This document shows, one piece after another, positions 38,935-48,243 of a stretch of DNA of 52,577 nucleotides. The stretch's first letter is position 1, and every line of letters begins with the position of its first letter. Both the position numbers and the translations under genes were made by a program. The DNA is from a virus. The stretch covers positions 1 to 52,577 of IMG/VR virus record IMGVR_UViG_3300031251_000025. The stretch is one strand, 5' to 3'. A model generated the notes under the pieces. It was given only the letters and a program-made list of their open reading frames with translations. It did no database searches and was not told the origin of the DNA.

Positions 38935-40389
38935 ATGTCTGTTGCATCGTCCTTGCCCCTCACCAGCGTGACCGCTGCTGATATTCAGCAGGACCTGATT
39001 AGCATCATTAGCAACTTCTACCCAGACTGGTCTGACAAGTCCAGTTCCAATAGCATGTTTGCGCTCTTGGAATCCACTGGGGCTCTGGGAGAATTGATGT
39101 ATGCTTATATCAATAAGATGGCGAGAGAATGCTTCATTCAGTGGGCCTTGGATCCTCGTAGCATCACGGCCCATGCCAAGGGATGTGGGTATACTCCACA
39201 GTGTGCCACCCCCTCAGCTGTGAGCGCCAATCTCTCTATTCCAGTGGCTGTTACGAATGACACTGTAGTCCCGGCAGGGTCCACGTTTGCCACCTCGCTT
39301 CCTGGGATCACGTATGAACTCGTGGCTGATGCTACCTTCCTGCAGAACACCACTGCCGCTGGACCTGTGAATCTTCTTCAGCAGAAGTCTCAGACTCAGG
39401 AATTCACTGGAACGGGAGCACCTGGTCAGACTATAACCTTGAACCAGGTTGGGGTGATGCCGCCCACTATCTCTGTCCTGATCGATGGAACCCCCTGGGA
39501 CTATGTGGAATCGTTTGTAGACTCCACGTCATCCTCCTTGGTCTACTCAACCATCGTGTCCTTAGTGGACTATTCAGTTTCCATCGTCTTTGGAGATGGC
39601 GTGACTGGGAGCATCCCCAGGTTGAGTGGAGCTGGGCAAATCAACTTCAAGACGGGTGGAGGTTCCCTGGGAGCCATCGCACCGCACTCTCTCCTACAGT
39701 GCCTCACGGAAGTGCGAGATGCTGGCAACAATGCAGTCCTCTTCATCTCGGCTGACAATCCTACTTCAGCTGATCCTGGTGGCAACCCTGAGAGCATGGA
39801 CCAGATCCGACAGCACGCCATTGCGTATCTGCGGGCTCCCCGTGTGCTTCTGGACCTGCCTGATATCCAGGAGGCTGTCTCTGCTATCCCTGGGGTGCTC
39901 TCCAGCAGTGTGGTCAATTGGGAAGTAGACCCCTCTCTGCCCCACTACCTTCTCAAGATTTATATCCTCCCAGAGACTTCCACCACTGGAACCATCACGC
40001 CTTCGGATACGTTAAAGGAGGCAGTGATCAACTACCTGACAACTACTCGGCCAGTAGTTATGGGCACCGTTCCCCAGATCGGGGATGTAGCCTACCATGA
40101 ACTGAACTTCAGCTTCCAGTTATTCATCAAACCAGGTTTCACTGCTGCAACCGTGAAGGCTGCAATCGTGTCTCTTCTGAATTCCCTGTTTGACCCCACG
40201 CAGACCAACATCTGGGGATTCGTGCCTACCTTTGGGATGACGTTGTATACCTCACCCCTCATTGCCATCCTGCAGAGCGTTCCTGGAGTCCGCAACATCG
40301 TGATGTCCTACAACGAAGACATCAATCTGAATGCCAATGAGTTCCCTCATGTCGCTTCCATTGATTTCAACTATATCCCCTTGGCATAG
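38935..40389 (+). CDS. Baseplate wedge protein, P2 gpJ-like
   Basis: 484 residues, AGGAGC before the ATG. Middle and C-terminal segments (GGNPESMDQIRQHAIAYLRA, DIQEAVSAIPGV, and a late INYLTTTRPVVMGTV) are the gpJ/gp6-type baseplate core, with the N-terminal ALLESTGALGELMYAYINKM helix. It forms the inner baseplate ring with gp25 and gpI. Confidence 0.8.
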   Translation: MSVASSLPLTSVTAADIQQDLISIISNFYPDWSDKSSSNSMFALLESTGALGELMYAYINKMARECFIQWALDPRSITAHAKGCGYTPQCATPSAVSANLSIPVAVTNDTVVPAGSTFATSLPGITYELVADATFLQNTTAAGPVNLLQQKSQTQEFTGTGAPGQTITLNQVGVMPPTISVLIDGTPWDYVESFVDSTSSSLVYSTIVSLVDYSVSIVFGDGVTGSIPRLSGAGQINFKTGGGSLGAIAPHSLLQCLTEVRDAGNNAVLFISADNPTSADPGGNPESMDQIRQHAIAYLRAPRVLLDLPDIQEAVSAIPGVLSSSVVNWEVDPSLPHYLLKIYILPETSTTGTITPSDTLKEAVINYLTTTRPVVMGTVPQIGDVAYHELNFSFQLFIKPGFTAATVKAAIVSLLNSLFDPTQTNIWGFVPTFGMTLYTSPLIAILQSVPGVRNIVMSYNEDINLNANEFPHVASIDFNYIPLA

Positions 40390-40398
40390 GAGCCAGTC

Positions 40399-42003
40399 AT
40401 GAAATTGCTCAACTTCTTCCTGGATCAACTTGTGACTATGGAGGACCTGAATGACCTTCAGGCCAATGTGGATGTGATGTTTGCATCCTTGATCAAAGAC
40501 CTGGGAATTCAGTATGCCTACAGTGGTATGCTACCCAGGCCCTTGGACACTCCTGGTATGGGTATCACCGTGGGTGCTGGCCGGTGTTACTTTGGACTGC
40601 TTGGGGGACAAGGGCAACATGGGGTTCTTCCTTCAGACCAGGGAGTTGATCTTTCTCATGACTCTCAGAGCGCCTCCACAGTTGTCGTAGGGGTAGGCAA
40701 CCAGAAATGGTTGAGTATCTTTGCCTTGCCTAGCGTTGTCAATGACACCCCAATTGTCACCCCTGCAGGACCTACCGTCAACTACAACACATGGGGTGGA
40801 GTCACTTTTGCTATTCATCAGGGTGTGGAAGGCATCACGCCTGTTCGGCCTGACCCCACCGGCACGGAACCTTCTGGAGTGCTGATCTGTGATGTGCTGC
40901 TGACGTATGGACAAACCATCGTCAACACGGACAGTATTGATCTCACCAGGGTGATTTCCTATGACGCTGACGGTCATCGCAACGCCACCCTGCCTTACCT
41001 GGTCAACACGCTGAATACGATTACCAACATCAATATTCCTGCGCTCTACAGTGCTCTCTCAGGGATGTCCGCTACTTTGACGACAGCATTCACGTCTGCT
41101 GTGGGAGCAGAGGCCACTCGTGCAGAAGGGGTTGAGGCTCTGAAGGCTGCTCTGGTTCATATTCATGATGCCAGTGCGATTGCTACTGGCACCATCGATC
41201 CTGCCCGGCTTCCCATCCTGCCTTCCTCGGTCCAGATCGTGTCTTCAGGGCTTCTGGTTGATCTGACCACTGGACAGGAAGCTGAGATCGGTAACGGCAC
41301 TATTGTCATCACCACGGATGGCAATCGCTACTGCTACACTGGAACTGGAGACAAGCACTTGTCAGCCAGCTACATCCAGTTGGCTGACCTCCTTCCTGAT
41401 TGGAGCGCCATCCAGAATAAGCCCACAGCCTTCCCGCCTTCTGCACACAACCACATTCCTGCTGATATCACAGGCTTGACCAGCTTCATTGCTGGCCTTC
41501 TTATTGTCCCTACTGGTGCTGTGATCCCCTTCGCTGGGAGCGCCACACCTACTGGGTGGCTTGTGTGTGATGGCAGCTCCATCTCGCGCACCACATATGC
41601 TGCCCTGTTTGATACTCTTGGCACTGTGTGGGGAGCTGGAGACGGCGTTACCACGTTCAACCTGCCTGACGCCAGAAGCAACATGGTCATGGGTAGGAGT
41701 GACTCCCATCTGCTGGGAAGTACCGGTGGCGAGGCAACCCATACCCTGACTGCCAACGAGACTCCTGTGCACTCCCATGGGATTGATGGCGCCTGGCCAT
41801 TTGGCAATGGCCTGCAAGAGGCAGTTACCGCGTCCCTTGCTGGTGGGCCTTTCCCGATCACTGGCAACAGAGCCTGGAATGGCGGAAGCCCCTTGGCTGA
41901 CTCTACCCTGAACACCACTCGCCCATCCCCAACCACAGGTGGAGGCGCAGCTCACAACAACCTGCCTCCGTTCATTGCGATGAACTTCATCATCAAAACC
42001 TGA
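40399..42003 (+). CDS. Tail fibre with collar domain
   Basis: 534 residues. The N-terminal part is likely baseplate-binding; a phage tail collar domain begins near residue 371: PTGAVIPFAGSATPTGWLVC, then TTFNLPDARSNMVMGRSD. The end is Gly/Ser/Thr/Asn-rich with TGGGAAHNNLPPFIAMNFII, the usual end of collar fibres. It binds host surface receptors or forms a short fibre. A long frame on the other strand over its 3' half is a shadow. Confidence 0.85.
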   Translation: MKLLNFFLDQLVTMEDLNDLQANVDVMFASLIKDLGIQYAYSGMLPRPLDTPGMGITVGAGRCYFGLLGGQGQHGVLPSDQGVDLSHDSQSASTVVVGVGNQKWLSIFALPSVVNDTPIVTPAGPTVNYNTWGGVTFAIHQGVEGITPVRPDPTGTEPSGVLICDVLLTYGQTIVNTDSIDLTRVISYDADGHRNATLPYLVNTLNTITNINIPALYSALSGMSATLTTAFTSAVGAEATRAEGVEALKAALVHIHDASAIATGTIDPARLPILPSSVQIVSSGLLVDLTTGQEAEIGNGTIVITTDGNRYCYTGTGDKHLSASYIQLADLLPDWSAIQNKPTAFPPSAHNHIPADITGLTSFIAGLLIVPTGAVIPFAGSATPTGWLVCDGSSISRTTYAALFDTLGTVWGAGDGVTTFNLPDARSNMVMGRSDSHLLGSTGGEATHTLTANETPVHSHGIDGAWPFGNGLQEAVTASLAGGPFPITGNRAWNGGSPLADSTLNTTRPSPTTGGGAAHNNLPPFIAMNFIIKT

Positions 42004-42051
42004 TCTAGCAAGTGCACCTACCTTCAACTGAATTGATACATAGGAGACAAA

Positions 42052-42492
42052 ATGAGTGGGATGAGTGATTACCTGGAAAACAAACTCTTGGACTTCCTGT
42101 TCCGAGGGCAGGCATTTGTGCCTCCTGGTTCCCTGTATGTGGCCCTGTTCACCGCTGACCCCACGGATGCAGGGGGTGGCACGGAAGTGACCGGCGGTTC
42201 CTATGCGCGTGTCGCTGTGACCAGTTCCCTCGCCAACTGGGCTGGTTCCCAGGCGACTGCTTCCACCACGGCTTCCTCTGGCACCAGTGGCACTACCTCC
42301 AACAATGGCTCCATCACCTTCCCGTCCCCCACCGCCAACTGGGGCGTGATTCAAGGCATCGCCATCATGGACAATTCGGTGGGTGGCAATGTCCTGTTCT
42401 ATGGAGCCTTGGGCACTCCCAAGACCGTGAACAATGGGGACGCGGCTCCCACTTTCCCTGCCACTGCCCTTGCGGTTCAGATCGACAACTAA
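42052..42492 (+). CDS. Small tail-fibre/structural protein, 146 residues
   Basis: TAGGAGAC before the ATG. Begins MSDYLENKLLDFLFRGQAF, PPGSLYVALFTADPTDAGGG, a recognised start of a widespread phage structural family (LYVALFTxxPxDxGxGxEV). The middle is Thr/Ser-rich, the end beta-like. High-expression codon style suggests many copies in the virion. Followed by a strong terminator. Confidence 0.7.
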   Translation: MSGMSDYLENKLLDFLFRGQAFVPPGSLYVALFTADPTDAGGGTEVTGGSYARVAVTSSLANWAGSQATASTTASSGTSGTTSNNGSITFPSPTANWGVIQGIAIMDNSVGGNVLFYGALGTPKTVNNGDAAPTFPATALAVQIDN

Positions 42493-42520
42493 CTCAGTCA
42501 GGTTTCTGACGGTGAGAATT

Positions 42521-42554
42521 TGGGATGCCGTCTGCAACGACGGCATCCCATTTT
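42521..42554 (+). terminator. Terminator after gene 42052
   Basis: TGGGATGCCGTC (42521-42532), loop TGCAAC, GACGGCATCCCA (42539-42550), a perfect 12-bp stem followed by TTTT. Textbook intrinsic terminator. Confidence 0.9.
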
Positions 42555-42569
42555 AATTGAGAGGACTGT

Positions 42570-43634
42570 ATGCCACTGCAACTATTTGCCAATAACGTTC
42601 AGACTACGATCAGCGCAGTATCCACTGGCAAGACCTCTCTCACCGTGGCGAGTGCAACTGGCATTCCAGCTATCTCAGGGGGTAACTGGTTCTATGCCAC
42701 CATCTGTGATACTGCCAATCCTCCCACTACCTTTGAAATTGTTAAAGTCACGGCAGTGGCAGGAACGACCTTAACCATCGTAGCAGGTCAGGACGGGACT
42801 TCCGATGCCAACTGGGCTTCTGGTTCAGTGCTATTCATTGGTCCTACCCGACAGTCCATGATCGAAGTGCAAAATGACATGCTCACCACCCTCGTCAATG
42901 CTGAGTCTGCCATTACTGGAACTAACTCCCCCACAGCGTTTGATACGATGTATCTTTGCTCCGGCACCACAGCTGACTACACGGTCTCACTGCCCACGTC
43001 CCTCACCGGACTCAAGAATAAGATTATGGGCTTTAGGATGGACCCTGGATTGACAAAACTTGTCACAGTAGACGCAGGTTCTGGACATCTGATTGATGGT
43101 CAGCGCACCCGCATCATGTGGGCTAATGAGGTTGCGCTGTTGAAGGTTAATACTGATGAGACCAACTGGGCTAAGGTGGGAGGCAAGTCGATCCCAATGT
43201 CATCTGCCATTGGTTTCTCTACAGACCAGAACTTTTCTGGGGTTACGTTTACCCTGCTAACTTGGTCAACCAACCTTTACAATAACGCCCCTCCAGCCAT
43301 GCAGGTTACTGCTTCATACAAGATCGTAATCCTTCGCCCTGGGCGATATCAACTGACGCTTGATTTCCTTGGGGCCACCACCAATGGCACGGCAAATAAT
43401 TTCTTGGCCGCTTGTTATAAAAACGGTGCCTCGTTCTTTTCTGCCAAGCAGTTACTTCCTGGCGGAACGGATGTTCCACAACAAGCAACCTTTACGGGTC
43501 AGATGGCGGTTGGGGATTATCTACAGCCTTATGGGTATTTCAATGGGGGCAGCTACTCGCCAACCGTGTTCTACAATGATTCAGCTAATCCTGTTTACAA
43601 CGCACTTATAGCCCAGGAGGTACCATCATGGTAG
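42570..43634 (+). CDS. Tail fibre/tip protein with C1q-like C-terminus (putative)
   Basis: 354 residues. N-terminal beta-rich region (VASATGIPAISGGNWFYATI, TTFEIVKVTAVAGTTLTIVA), of a type often found at fibre bases; a middle Gly/Ser-rich part; and a C-terminal jelly-roll-like domain (FVTLLTWSTN..., SYKIVILRPGRYQLTLDFLG) similar in layout to C1q/TNF-like receptor-binding heads. Probably binds the host. Overlaps gene 43628. Confidence 0.6.
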   Translation: MPLQLFANNVQTTISAVSTGKTSLTVASATGIPAISGGNWFYATICDTANPPTTFEIVKVTAVAGTTLTIVAGQDGTSDANWASGSVLFIGPTRQSMIEVQNDMLTTLVNAESAITGTNSPTAFDTMYLCSGTTADYTVSLPTSLTGLKNKIMGFRMDPGLTKLVTVDAGSGHLIDGQRTRIMWANEVALLKVNTDETNWAKVGGKSIPMSSAIGFSTDQNFSGVTFTLLTWSTNLYNNAPPAMQVTASYKIVILRPGRYQLTLDFLGATTNGTANNFLAACYKNGASFFSAKQLLPGGTDVPQQATFTGQMAVGDYLQPYGYFNGGSYSPTVFYNDSANPVYNALIAQEVPSW

Positions 43635-43999
43635 AAGTCCTTGTTCTCTGGGTAGACCACGGGGAAGGCCCCGTGCAGAATCCTGATCTCACGCAGGACG
43701 AATTCAACGCTGGCCTAGCCACCCTCGCGGCACAGAACGTCCAGGCGCTCTGGCAAGCCGCCACGGACTATGAGGTGTCACAGATCAGTGGCAGTGCCAT
43801 TGGCATGCTGGCCATCGGTGTGCTGAAGGGGCTTCCCAAGAGCCTTGCTGTGGAAGCCTGGATCCAGTCTATCTGGTCCCTCTACTACACCCGCAAGTCA
43901 CAGGTCACCTACCAGTGGGATGCCACTCTGCTGGACTTCTCATCCTGCGGCCAGATGCCCAACACCGTGCCAGAACTGATGGCAGAATTGGGGATGTGA
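43628..43999 (+). CDS. Hypothetical protein near fibres, 123 residues
   Basis: AGGAGG before the ATG. Starts VEVLVLWVDHGEGPVQNPDL, then an all-helical segment (FNAGLATLAAQNVQALWQAA). It may be a small fibre-assembly helper or structural protein; no family recognised. The stop overlaps the next ATG (TGATG). Confidence 0.55.
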   Translation: MVEVLVLWVDHGEGPVQNPDLTQDEFNAGLATLAAQNVQALWQAATDYEVSQISGSAIGMLAIGVLKGLPKSLAVEAWIQSIWSLYYTRKSQVTYQWDATLLDFSSCGQMPNTVPELMAELGM

Positions 44000-44466
44000 T
44001 GCAGTATGCACAGGCTCGCCCATACATCAAGAGTGGAGACGTGCTGCTGTTCCGGGGCACTGGTCTCATGGCTTGGATTGTGAGACTGAAACGCAAGTCT
44101 CAGTATTCTCATGCTGGAATAGCTTGGTGTGTGGGTGAGCGGGTGCTGGTTCTAGAAAGTCGTCCCAAGCACTGTGGGGTAACTATTGACCGTCAGTTAT
44201 CTGCAGCCCTAGACGATATGCCTACTTGGATTCCATCCTGGGCTTGGGACAGCAACTGTGAGGCTCGGGCTCTTTCCCAACTAGGCGTTGCCTATGGCTG
44301 GCTAAATGCAATCAGAGCAGGACTGGGGATGCGGCCCAAAGGCAAAACCCTGGATTGTTCTGAATACGTGGCCTATGTTCTTGGCATGCCAACCATCTAC
44401 TGTGAAACTCCCCAGACCCTTGCAAACAGACTTAGCACCCATCCGATGTATACACTGGAGCCATAA
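43999..44466 (+). CDS. NlpC/P60-like (YiiX-type) cysteine peptidase
   Basis: 155 residues, start in TGATG overlap with gene 43628. The pattern SGDVLLFRGTGLMAWIVRL, then QYSHAGIAW with His 38, ESRPKHCGVTI, and LDCSEYV with Cys 120 near the end is the permuted papain-like NlpC/P60/YiiX layout. Such enzymes cut peptidoglycan peptides or amide bonds; in a tail cluster they usually help entry through the cell wall. The gene lies between fibre genes. Confidence 0.7.
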   Translation: MQYAQARPYIKSGDVLLFRGTGLMAWIVRLKRKSQYSHAGIAWCVGERVLVLESRPKHCGVTIDRQLSAALDDMPTWIPSWAWDSNCEARALSQLGVAYGWLNAIRAGLGMRPKGKTLDCSEYVAYVLGMPTIYCETPQTLANRLSTHPMYTLEP

Positions 44467-46625
44467 TGTCTGCAATCTTGGCTACCTACAACCGAGTAGC
44501 CTATAACACGGTTACATATGATGGTGCTCGTGCTTCGGGGGCTGTGGCCTCGTTTTCAGTCAATATTGCTTGTGCAGTAACTGCCACTCCAACCTTGACC
44601 ACCTCTATTCAGATGGTGGACTCAATTGCAACCCTTAGCTCAGTTGCTGTAAATCTCACAACGCACATCACCCTATCTGACGCAATTGCTGCTGTAGCCA
44701 CGGTTCAGGGCAACCTGACTACCGCAATCAATGCGACTGCTAGTGTTGCTGCAATCTCCACGGTATCTTCAACTTTAACCACATCCATCACTGTCACTTG
44801 CAATATCGCTGCACAGGCTGCAGTCACTGCAAACCTCACCACATCAATTCAGAATACTGTAAATGTCTCTTGCCAGTCCAATATAACTGTTGGTCTTTCT
44901 ACCAGCATCCAATTAATTGACACAATCGTATCGCAGACTGCAATCACGTCTGCGTTAACCACAGGCATCTCCATGGTCTGTGCCATTGCAACACAAAGCA
45001 CTGTCACGCCTGTCCTCACAACTTCAGAAACGCTTTCTGCCTCCATAACTGCTGCATCGAGTGTTAGCGTGGACCTTTCCACTAGCATTCAATTGGCGGC
45101 AAACATTACGTGTCAGACCTCCACAAACGTTGGATTGAGCACCCAGATTTACCTGGACAGTTCCATACTGTCTGTGTCTACAGTCTCATCTGATCTTTCT
45201 GCGTCCATTCAGCTTTCTAGCAGTATAACTGCTGTTGCTGGGTTGGTTGGGAATCTTCTCACTGAGATTGATCTTGCTACCAATCTTCTTGTAATTGCCA
45301 CAGCATCCGCTGAACTTCAAACCAAGATCCTGTTAGATACAGCAATTCAGTCTTCAAGTAGTTGCAATGCGGAATTAACGACTGGATCTCAGTTTGCTGT
45401 TGCGATTACCCAGGTTGCCTCTGTCACTGCTGAACTCCAGATTGGCGTCCTCCTGGATGCAACTTGTAGTTCAGAATCTCAGGTTCAATCAGAACTCGCT
45501 ACTGGCATAAACCTCCAGAGTCAAATTACAGACACTGCTAGTGTCATCGTAGACCTTGGGGCAACTGCAGTTGTAAATGCTCTGCAGAGTAGCATACTTG
45601 CGTCCACCCTGCTGCAAGCTGCGCTATTCACAGGCATTGTATTTGGGGCTTCCGCCTTATGCTCCACACAGGTTCATGCTGATGGGCTTCTCACGTGGGT
45701 GCTGACGTCATCATCGATCCCATGTCAGACCTCTTTGCAAGCGGACCTAACCACAAGCATCACCTGCAAAAAACAGATCTATAGTGTATCCAATCTATCA
45801 GGAGACCTACAGACTCAGATTCCACTGAGTGCAAGTATCAATGCACAGGCACAAGTTCAACCAATCTTGAAAACTGGCATCACGTGCAAGGCTGGAGTCT
45901 TTAGCAACAGTGCTTGTGTATGCAACCTGGTTACCCAAACTCTGTTGAGTAGTGCTATCAACTCACAAAGCAGTGTAAATGGAAACCTGTATGCGGCTCC
46001 GGTTCTGCTCTCCGGGTCTTCGTCTGGTGCCGTAGCTGTCACCGCGAACCTGGAGACTTCCATTCAATTTACTGCCAGCGTCTCGTCTACGGGTCGAACG
46101 GCAGCCGAGTTAACCACCCAGATCCTACTCCAAGGAAATTGCACAAGTCCCTCCTCCATCAATGCTGCATTGGTTACTACCACATGGCTGAATTGCTCTG
46201 TTGTCTGTGATGGGGAAGTCTCCACCAGCTTGTATACCAACATCAAACTGGTTTCCAGGATTCGTGCAATTACCTCGCTACAAGCTGCTCTGGACACTGG
46301 GATTCAACTTCACAGTGCTATCGGGAATGTCTGGCGAGTCTATGCACCATACTTGGTCAGTGGAAGCATTGATATCAAGGGGCGCAAGATTGACTTTGAG
46401 GGTGACCATTCGGTTCTGACCTCTCTGTCTGCACCGCAGTTGGTAGCAGCGTTTGAGGTGGATCATACAATCACGCCACCGATTAACAAACCTGTAGTGA
46501 TCCCACTGGAAAACCCCTATGACCGTGTCATCCCCACATTTGTGGTGCCCCTTGGTTCTATCCGTTTGGTGAGCAGTCAAGTCTCGACCTTCCTGCCCGC
46601 CTACAATAAGACAATCAACCTGTGA
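44466..46625 (+). CDS. Long fibre protein of 29 tandem 20-residue repeats
   Basis: 719 residues. Residues about 44-628 are 29 successive units, nearly all exactly 20 residues, each starting LTTSI or a variant (LSTSIQ, LQTQIP, LETSIQ) with hydrophobic residues at positions 1, 5, 7, 11 and 17. Three units are 21 or 23 long. The rule suggests a beta-solenoid or trimeric beta-spiral shaft of fixed rise. The last 90 residues form a separate head-like domain. Cys is frequent, unusual for a phage fibre. Function as a fibre shaft is inferred from the repeat design and position. Confidence 0.7.
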   Translation: MSAILATYNRVAYNTVTYDGARASGAVASFSVNIACAVTATPTLTTSIQMVDSIATLSSVAVNLTTHITLSDAIAAVATVQGNLTTAINATASVAAISTVSSTLTTSITVTCNIAAQAAVTANLTTSIQNTVNVSCQSNITVGLSTSIQLIDTIVSQTAITSALTTGISMVCAIATQSTVTPVLTTSETLSASITAASSVSVDLSTSIQLAANITCQTSTNVGLSTQIYLDSSILSVSTVSSDLSASIQLSSSITAVAGLVGNLLTEIDLATNLLVIATASAELQTKILLDTAIQSSSSCNAELTTGSQFAVAITQVASVTAELQIGVLLDATCSSESQVQSELATGINLQSQITDTASVIVDLGATAVVNALQSSILASTLLQAALFTGIVFGASALCSTQVHADGLLTWVLTSSSIPCQTSLQADLTTSITCKKQIYSVSNLSGDLQTQIPLSASINAQAQVQPILKTGITCKAGVFSNSACVCNLVTQTLLSSAINSQSSVNGNLYAAPVLLSGSSSGAVAVTANLETSIQFTASVSSTGRTAAELTTQILLQGNCTSPSSINAALVTTTWLNCSVVCDGEVSTSLYTNIKLVSRIRAITSLQAALDTGIQLHSAIGNVWRVYAPYLVSGSIDIKGRKIDFEGDHSVLTSLSAPQLVAAFEVDHTITPPINKPVVIPLENPYDRVIPTFVVPLGSIRLVSSQVSTFLPAYNKTINL

Positions 46626-46632
46626 GGTCTTT

Positions 46633-46935
46633 ATGCAAGTTGGATCCTATGGCTTTAACCTTATTCTGACCACCCAACTCGACCTGACCACCACAGAAGA
46701 GATGCAGGTGCTTGTCCTGCGTCCTGATAGGACCACCGTGCTGAAGTCTCTGGATTCCACTGCTTTCTCCGCGCCTCCCACAGACACGGATCAACCCTGG
46801 AAGGTGGCTGTTCCCATAGCATCCGGGGATCTGTCTATCCCAGGGACTTACCAGATTCAACTTTCTGATGTTACTTCAGGGCGCGTGCTTCCCAGCGCTG
46901 TGGGTTCTTTCAATGTCTTGAAGAACCTCGTTTAA
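46633..46935 (+). CDS. Small Ig-like structural protein, 100 residues (putative)
   Basis: Ig-like beta sandwich style (NLILTTQLDLTTTEEMQVLV, then DQPWKVAVPIASGDLSIPGT, YQIQLSDVTSGRVLPSAV), similar in form to BppU-type or Ig-like baseplate/fibre subunits. It begins 7 bases after the repeat fibre gene, so it may attach or cap that fibre. Confidence 0.55.
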   Translation: MQVGSYGFNLILTTQLDLTTTEEMQVLVLRPDRTTVLKSLDSTAFSAPPTDTDQPWKVAVPIASGDLSIPGTYQIQLSDVTSGRVLPSAVGSFNVLKNLV

Positions 46936-46958
46936 CACATACCCACTAGGGAGCCACC

Positions 46959-47369
46959 ATGTCAGATCAAGACAACCAGGATAGACAACTGATTTTTGTA
47001 ATTAATGGTCTCATGATAAAGATAATCGCAGGAACCCTAGTGGTTGGGGTGGGTTTTATTGGGTGGCTTGGACAAAGCACCGTGGCTTTGAGGGAAGACA
47101 TGGCAAAGTCTATGTCCCAACACGTGGCTGAGACAGAATACAACAACTTTCGATTCAGGGCTATCGAATTGAGTGCTGCTCAACACAAACGGGATGACGA
47201 CGACAGGGACGAGCAGATCAGGGCCATTCAACTTAGTCTTGCTGCTATGGGCCAAACCATCAGAGTCAATTCCAAAGGCAGAGAGACGTTGCAAGGTGAA
47301 CTCAATGGGCTAGAAAACAAAAGAGTGAGTAGCCCCATTCCTGAGTCTAAAGGAACCAACAGCCACTAG
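46959..47369 (+). CDS. Single-span membrane protein of the lysis cassette (putative)
   Basis: 136 residues. One membrane segment (IIAGTLVVGVGFIGWLGQST, near 20-40) after a short charged N-terminus, then a long hydrophilic helical tail (DMAKSMSQHVAETEYNNFRF, and an Asp/Arg-rich KRDDDDRDEQIR). It stands just before the endolysin gene. It may be an accessory holin or spanin-like protein; the family is not recognised. Confidence 0.5.
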   Translation: MSDQDNQDRQLIFVINGLMIKIIAGTLVVGVGFIGWLGQSTVALREDMAKSMSQHVAETEYNNFRFRAIELSAAQHKRDDDDRDEQIRAIQLSLAAMGQTIRVNSKGRETLQGELNGLENKRVSSPIPESKGTNSH

Positions 47370-47377
47370 GAGGCGAC

Positions 47378-47965
47378 ATGACATACTCTGACCGAGAACA
47401 ACGAGCCATCGAATTCACGATTGGCAAACGAGGTGGAAGCGGGAATGAGGGTGGTTTCTCAGACAGGGCAGATGACAAAGGTGGAGCCACGTTCAGTGGC
47501 TTTACTCTTGCCACTGTGCGTCAGTTGTCAGCACAGATCCACGGGTTCACCTGGGATGCCGATGGGGATGGAGAAATCACTGCTGAAGATCTCAAGCATC
47601 TCACCTACGATGAGCTGGAGGCTATGGCTGATACTTACTACCCCAAACGCCTGGATATGTTTGAAGATCCCCATGACGTGACTGCCATCAAGACCTATGA
47701 CCTGGGATTCAACTGTGGCCAGGCATCGGGGATTCGGTTGCTCCAAACCGCTGTGAATAGGTGCTTACACAAGTGTGCCCTGATCATGGACGGGCAGCTA
47801 GGCCCACAGACCGTGGCTGTCATTAACTCCTGTGATGGGGATGTGCTCCTTCAGAATCTCATCCAGGTTGCCAAGGAACATTACATTGCCATCACGAAGG
47901 CCGATGCTTCACAGCAGAGTAACCTGAATGGGTGGCTTAACAGAGCAGCGAGGCTTCCACAATGA
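47378..47965 (+). CDS. Endolysin, GH108-type muramidase with EF-hand/dockerin-like loop
   Basis: 195 residues, AGGAGG before the ATG. GNEGGFSDRADDKGGATFSG (with the catalytic-type Glu 24) and a later DLGFNCGQASGIRLLQTAVN fit glycoside hydrolase family 108 phage lysozymes. Between them, residues 60-71, DADGDGEITAED, form a Ca-binding EF-hand/dockerin loop (Asp at 1, 3, 5; Gly 6; Ile 8; Asp 12). It degrades the peptidoglycan at lysis. No signal peptide, so release needs a holin, probably the next gene. Confidence 0.8.
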   Translation: MTYSDREQRAIEFTIGKRGGSGNEGGFSDRADDKGGATFSGFTLATVRQLSAQIHGFTWDADGDGEITAEDLKHLTYDELEAMADTYYPKRLDMFEDPHDVTAIKTYDLGFNCGQASGIRLLQTAVNRCLHKCALIMDGQLGPQTVAVINSCDGDVLLQNLIQVAKEHYIAITKADASQQSNLNGWLNRAARLPQ

Positions 47966-48243
47966 GTGATCCTAACTGGTTCATGAAATTCTGCACTTGG
48001 CTCCGCAGGACTGTTGGTGGGATGGTAACGGAGCATGACAACAAGACTCATGACCTTATCAAGCATGGCGGCTGGATAGGTCTTGTGGCGCTCTTTGCCC
48101 AGGTCCACTATCAGGAAGTTAGCGGCATCCACACGGCTCCCAAAGACTTTGCCATGGCTATCGGCATCATTCTTGGAGCATGCGGAGCAGGTGTGGCCCT
48201 GAAGCGGGGCTCTGAACACAACGATGGAGGCGACAATGCCTAG
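47962..48243 (+). CDS. Holin (putative), 93 residues
   Basis: ATGA overlap with the endolysin. Two hydrophobic segments (GWIGLVALFAQVHY and FAMAIGIILGACGAGVAL) with charged ends and a short basic C-terminus are normal for holins. It would make the inner-membrane pores that release the endolysin. Assigned by size, membrane segments and position. Confidence 0.6.
   Translation: MSDPNWFMKFCTWLRRTVGGMVTEHDNKTHDLIKHGGWIGLVALFAQVHYQEVSGIHTAPKDFAMAIGIILGACGAGVALKRGSEHNDGGDNA

Noticed and set aside
41362-42546. 394-residue minus-strand frame over the collar fibre and gene 42052
   Set aside because: Shadow of C-ending codons in + strand structural genes; it crosses the end of one gene and the start of another, with Ser/Gly/Arg-rich translation.
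44595-46349. 60-base periodicity that could suggest a CRISPR or DNA tandem repeat
   Set aside because: The bases vary freely and only the encoded 20-residue pattern is kept, within one open frame; there are no identical repeats or spacers.
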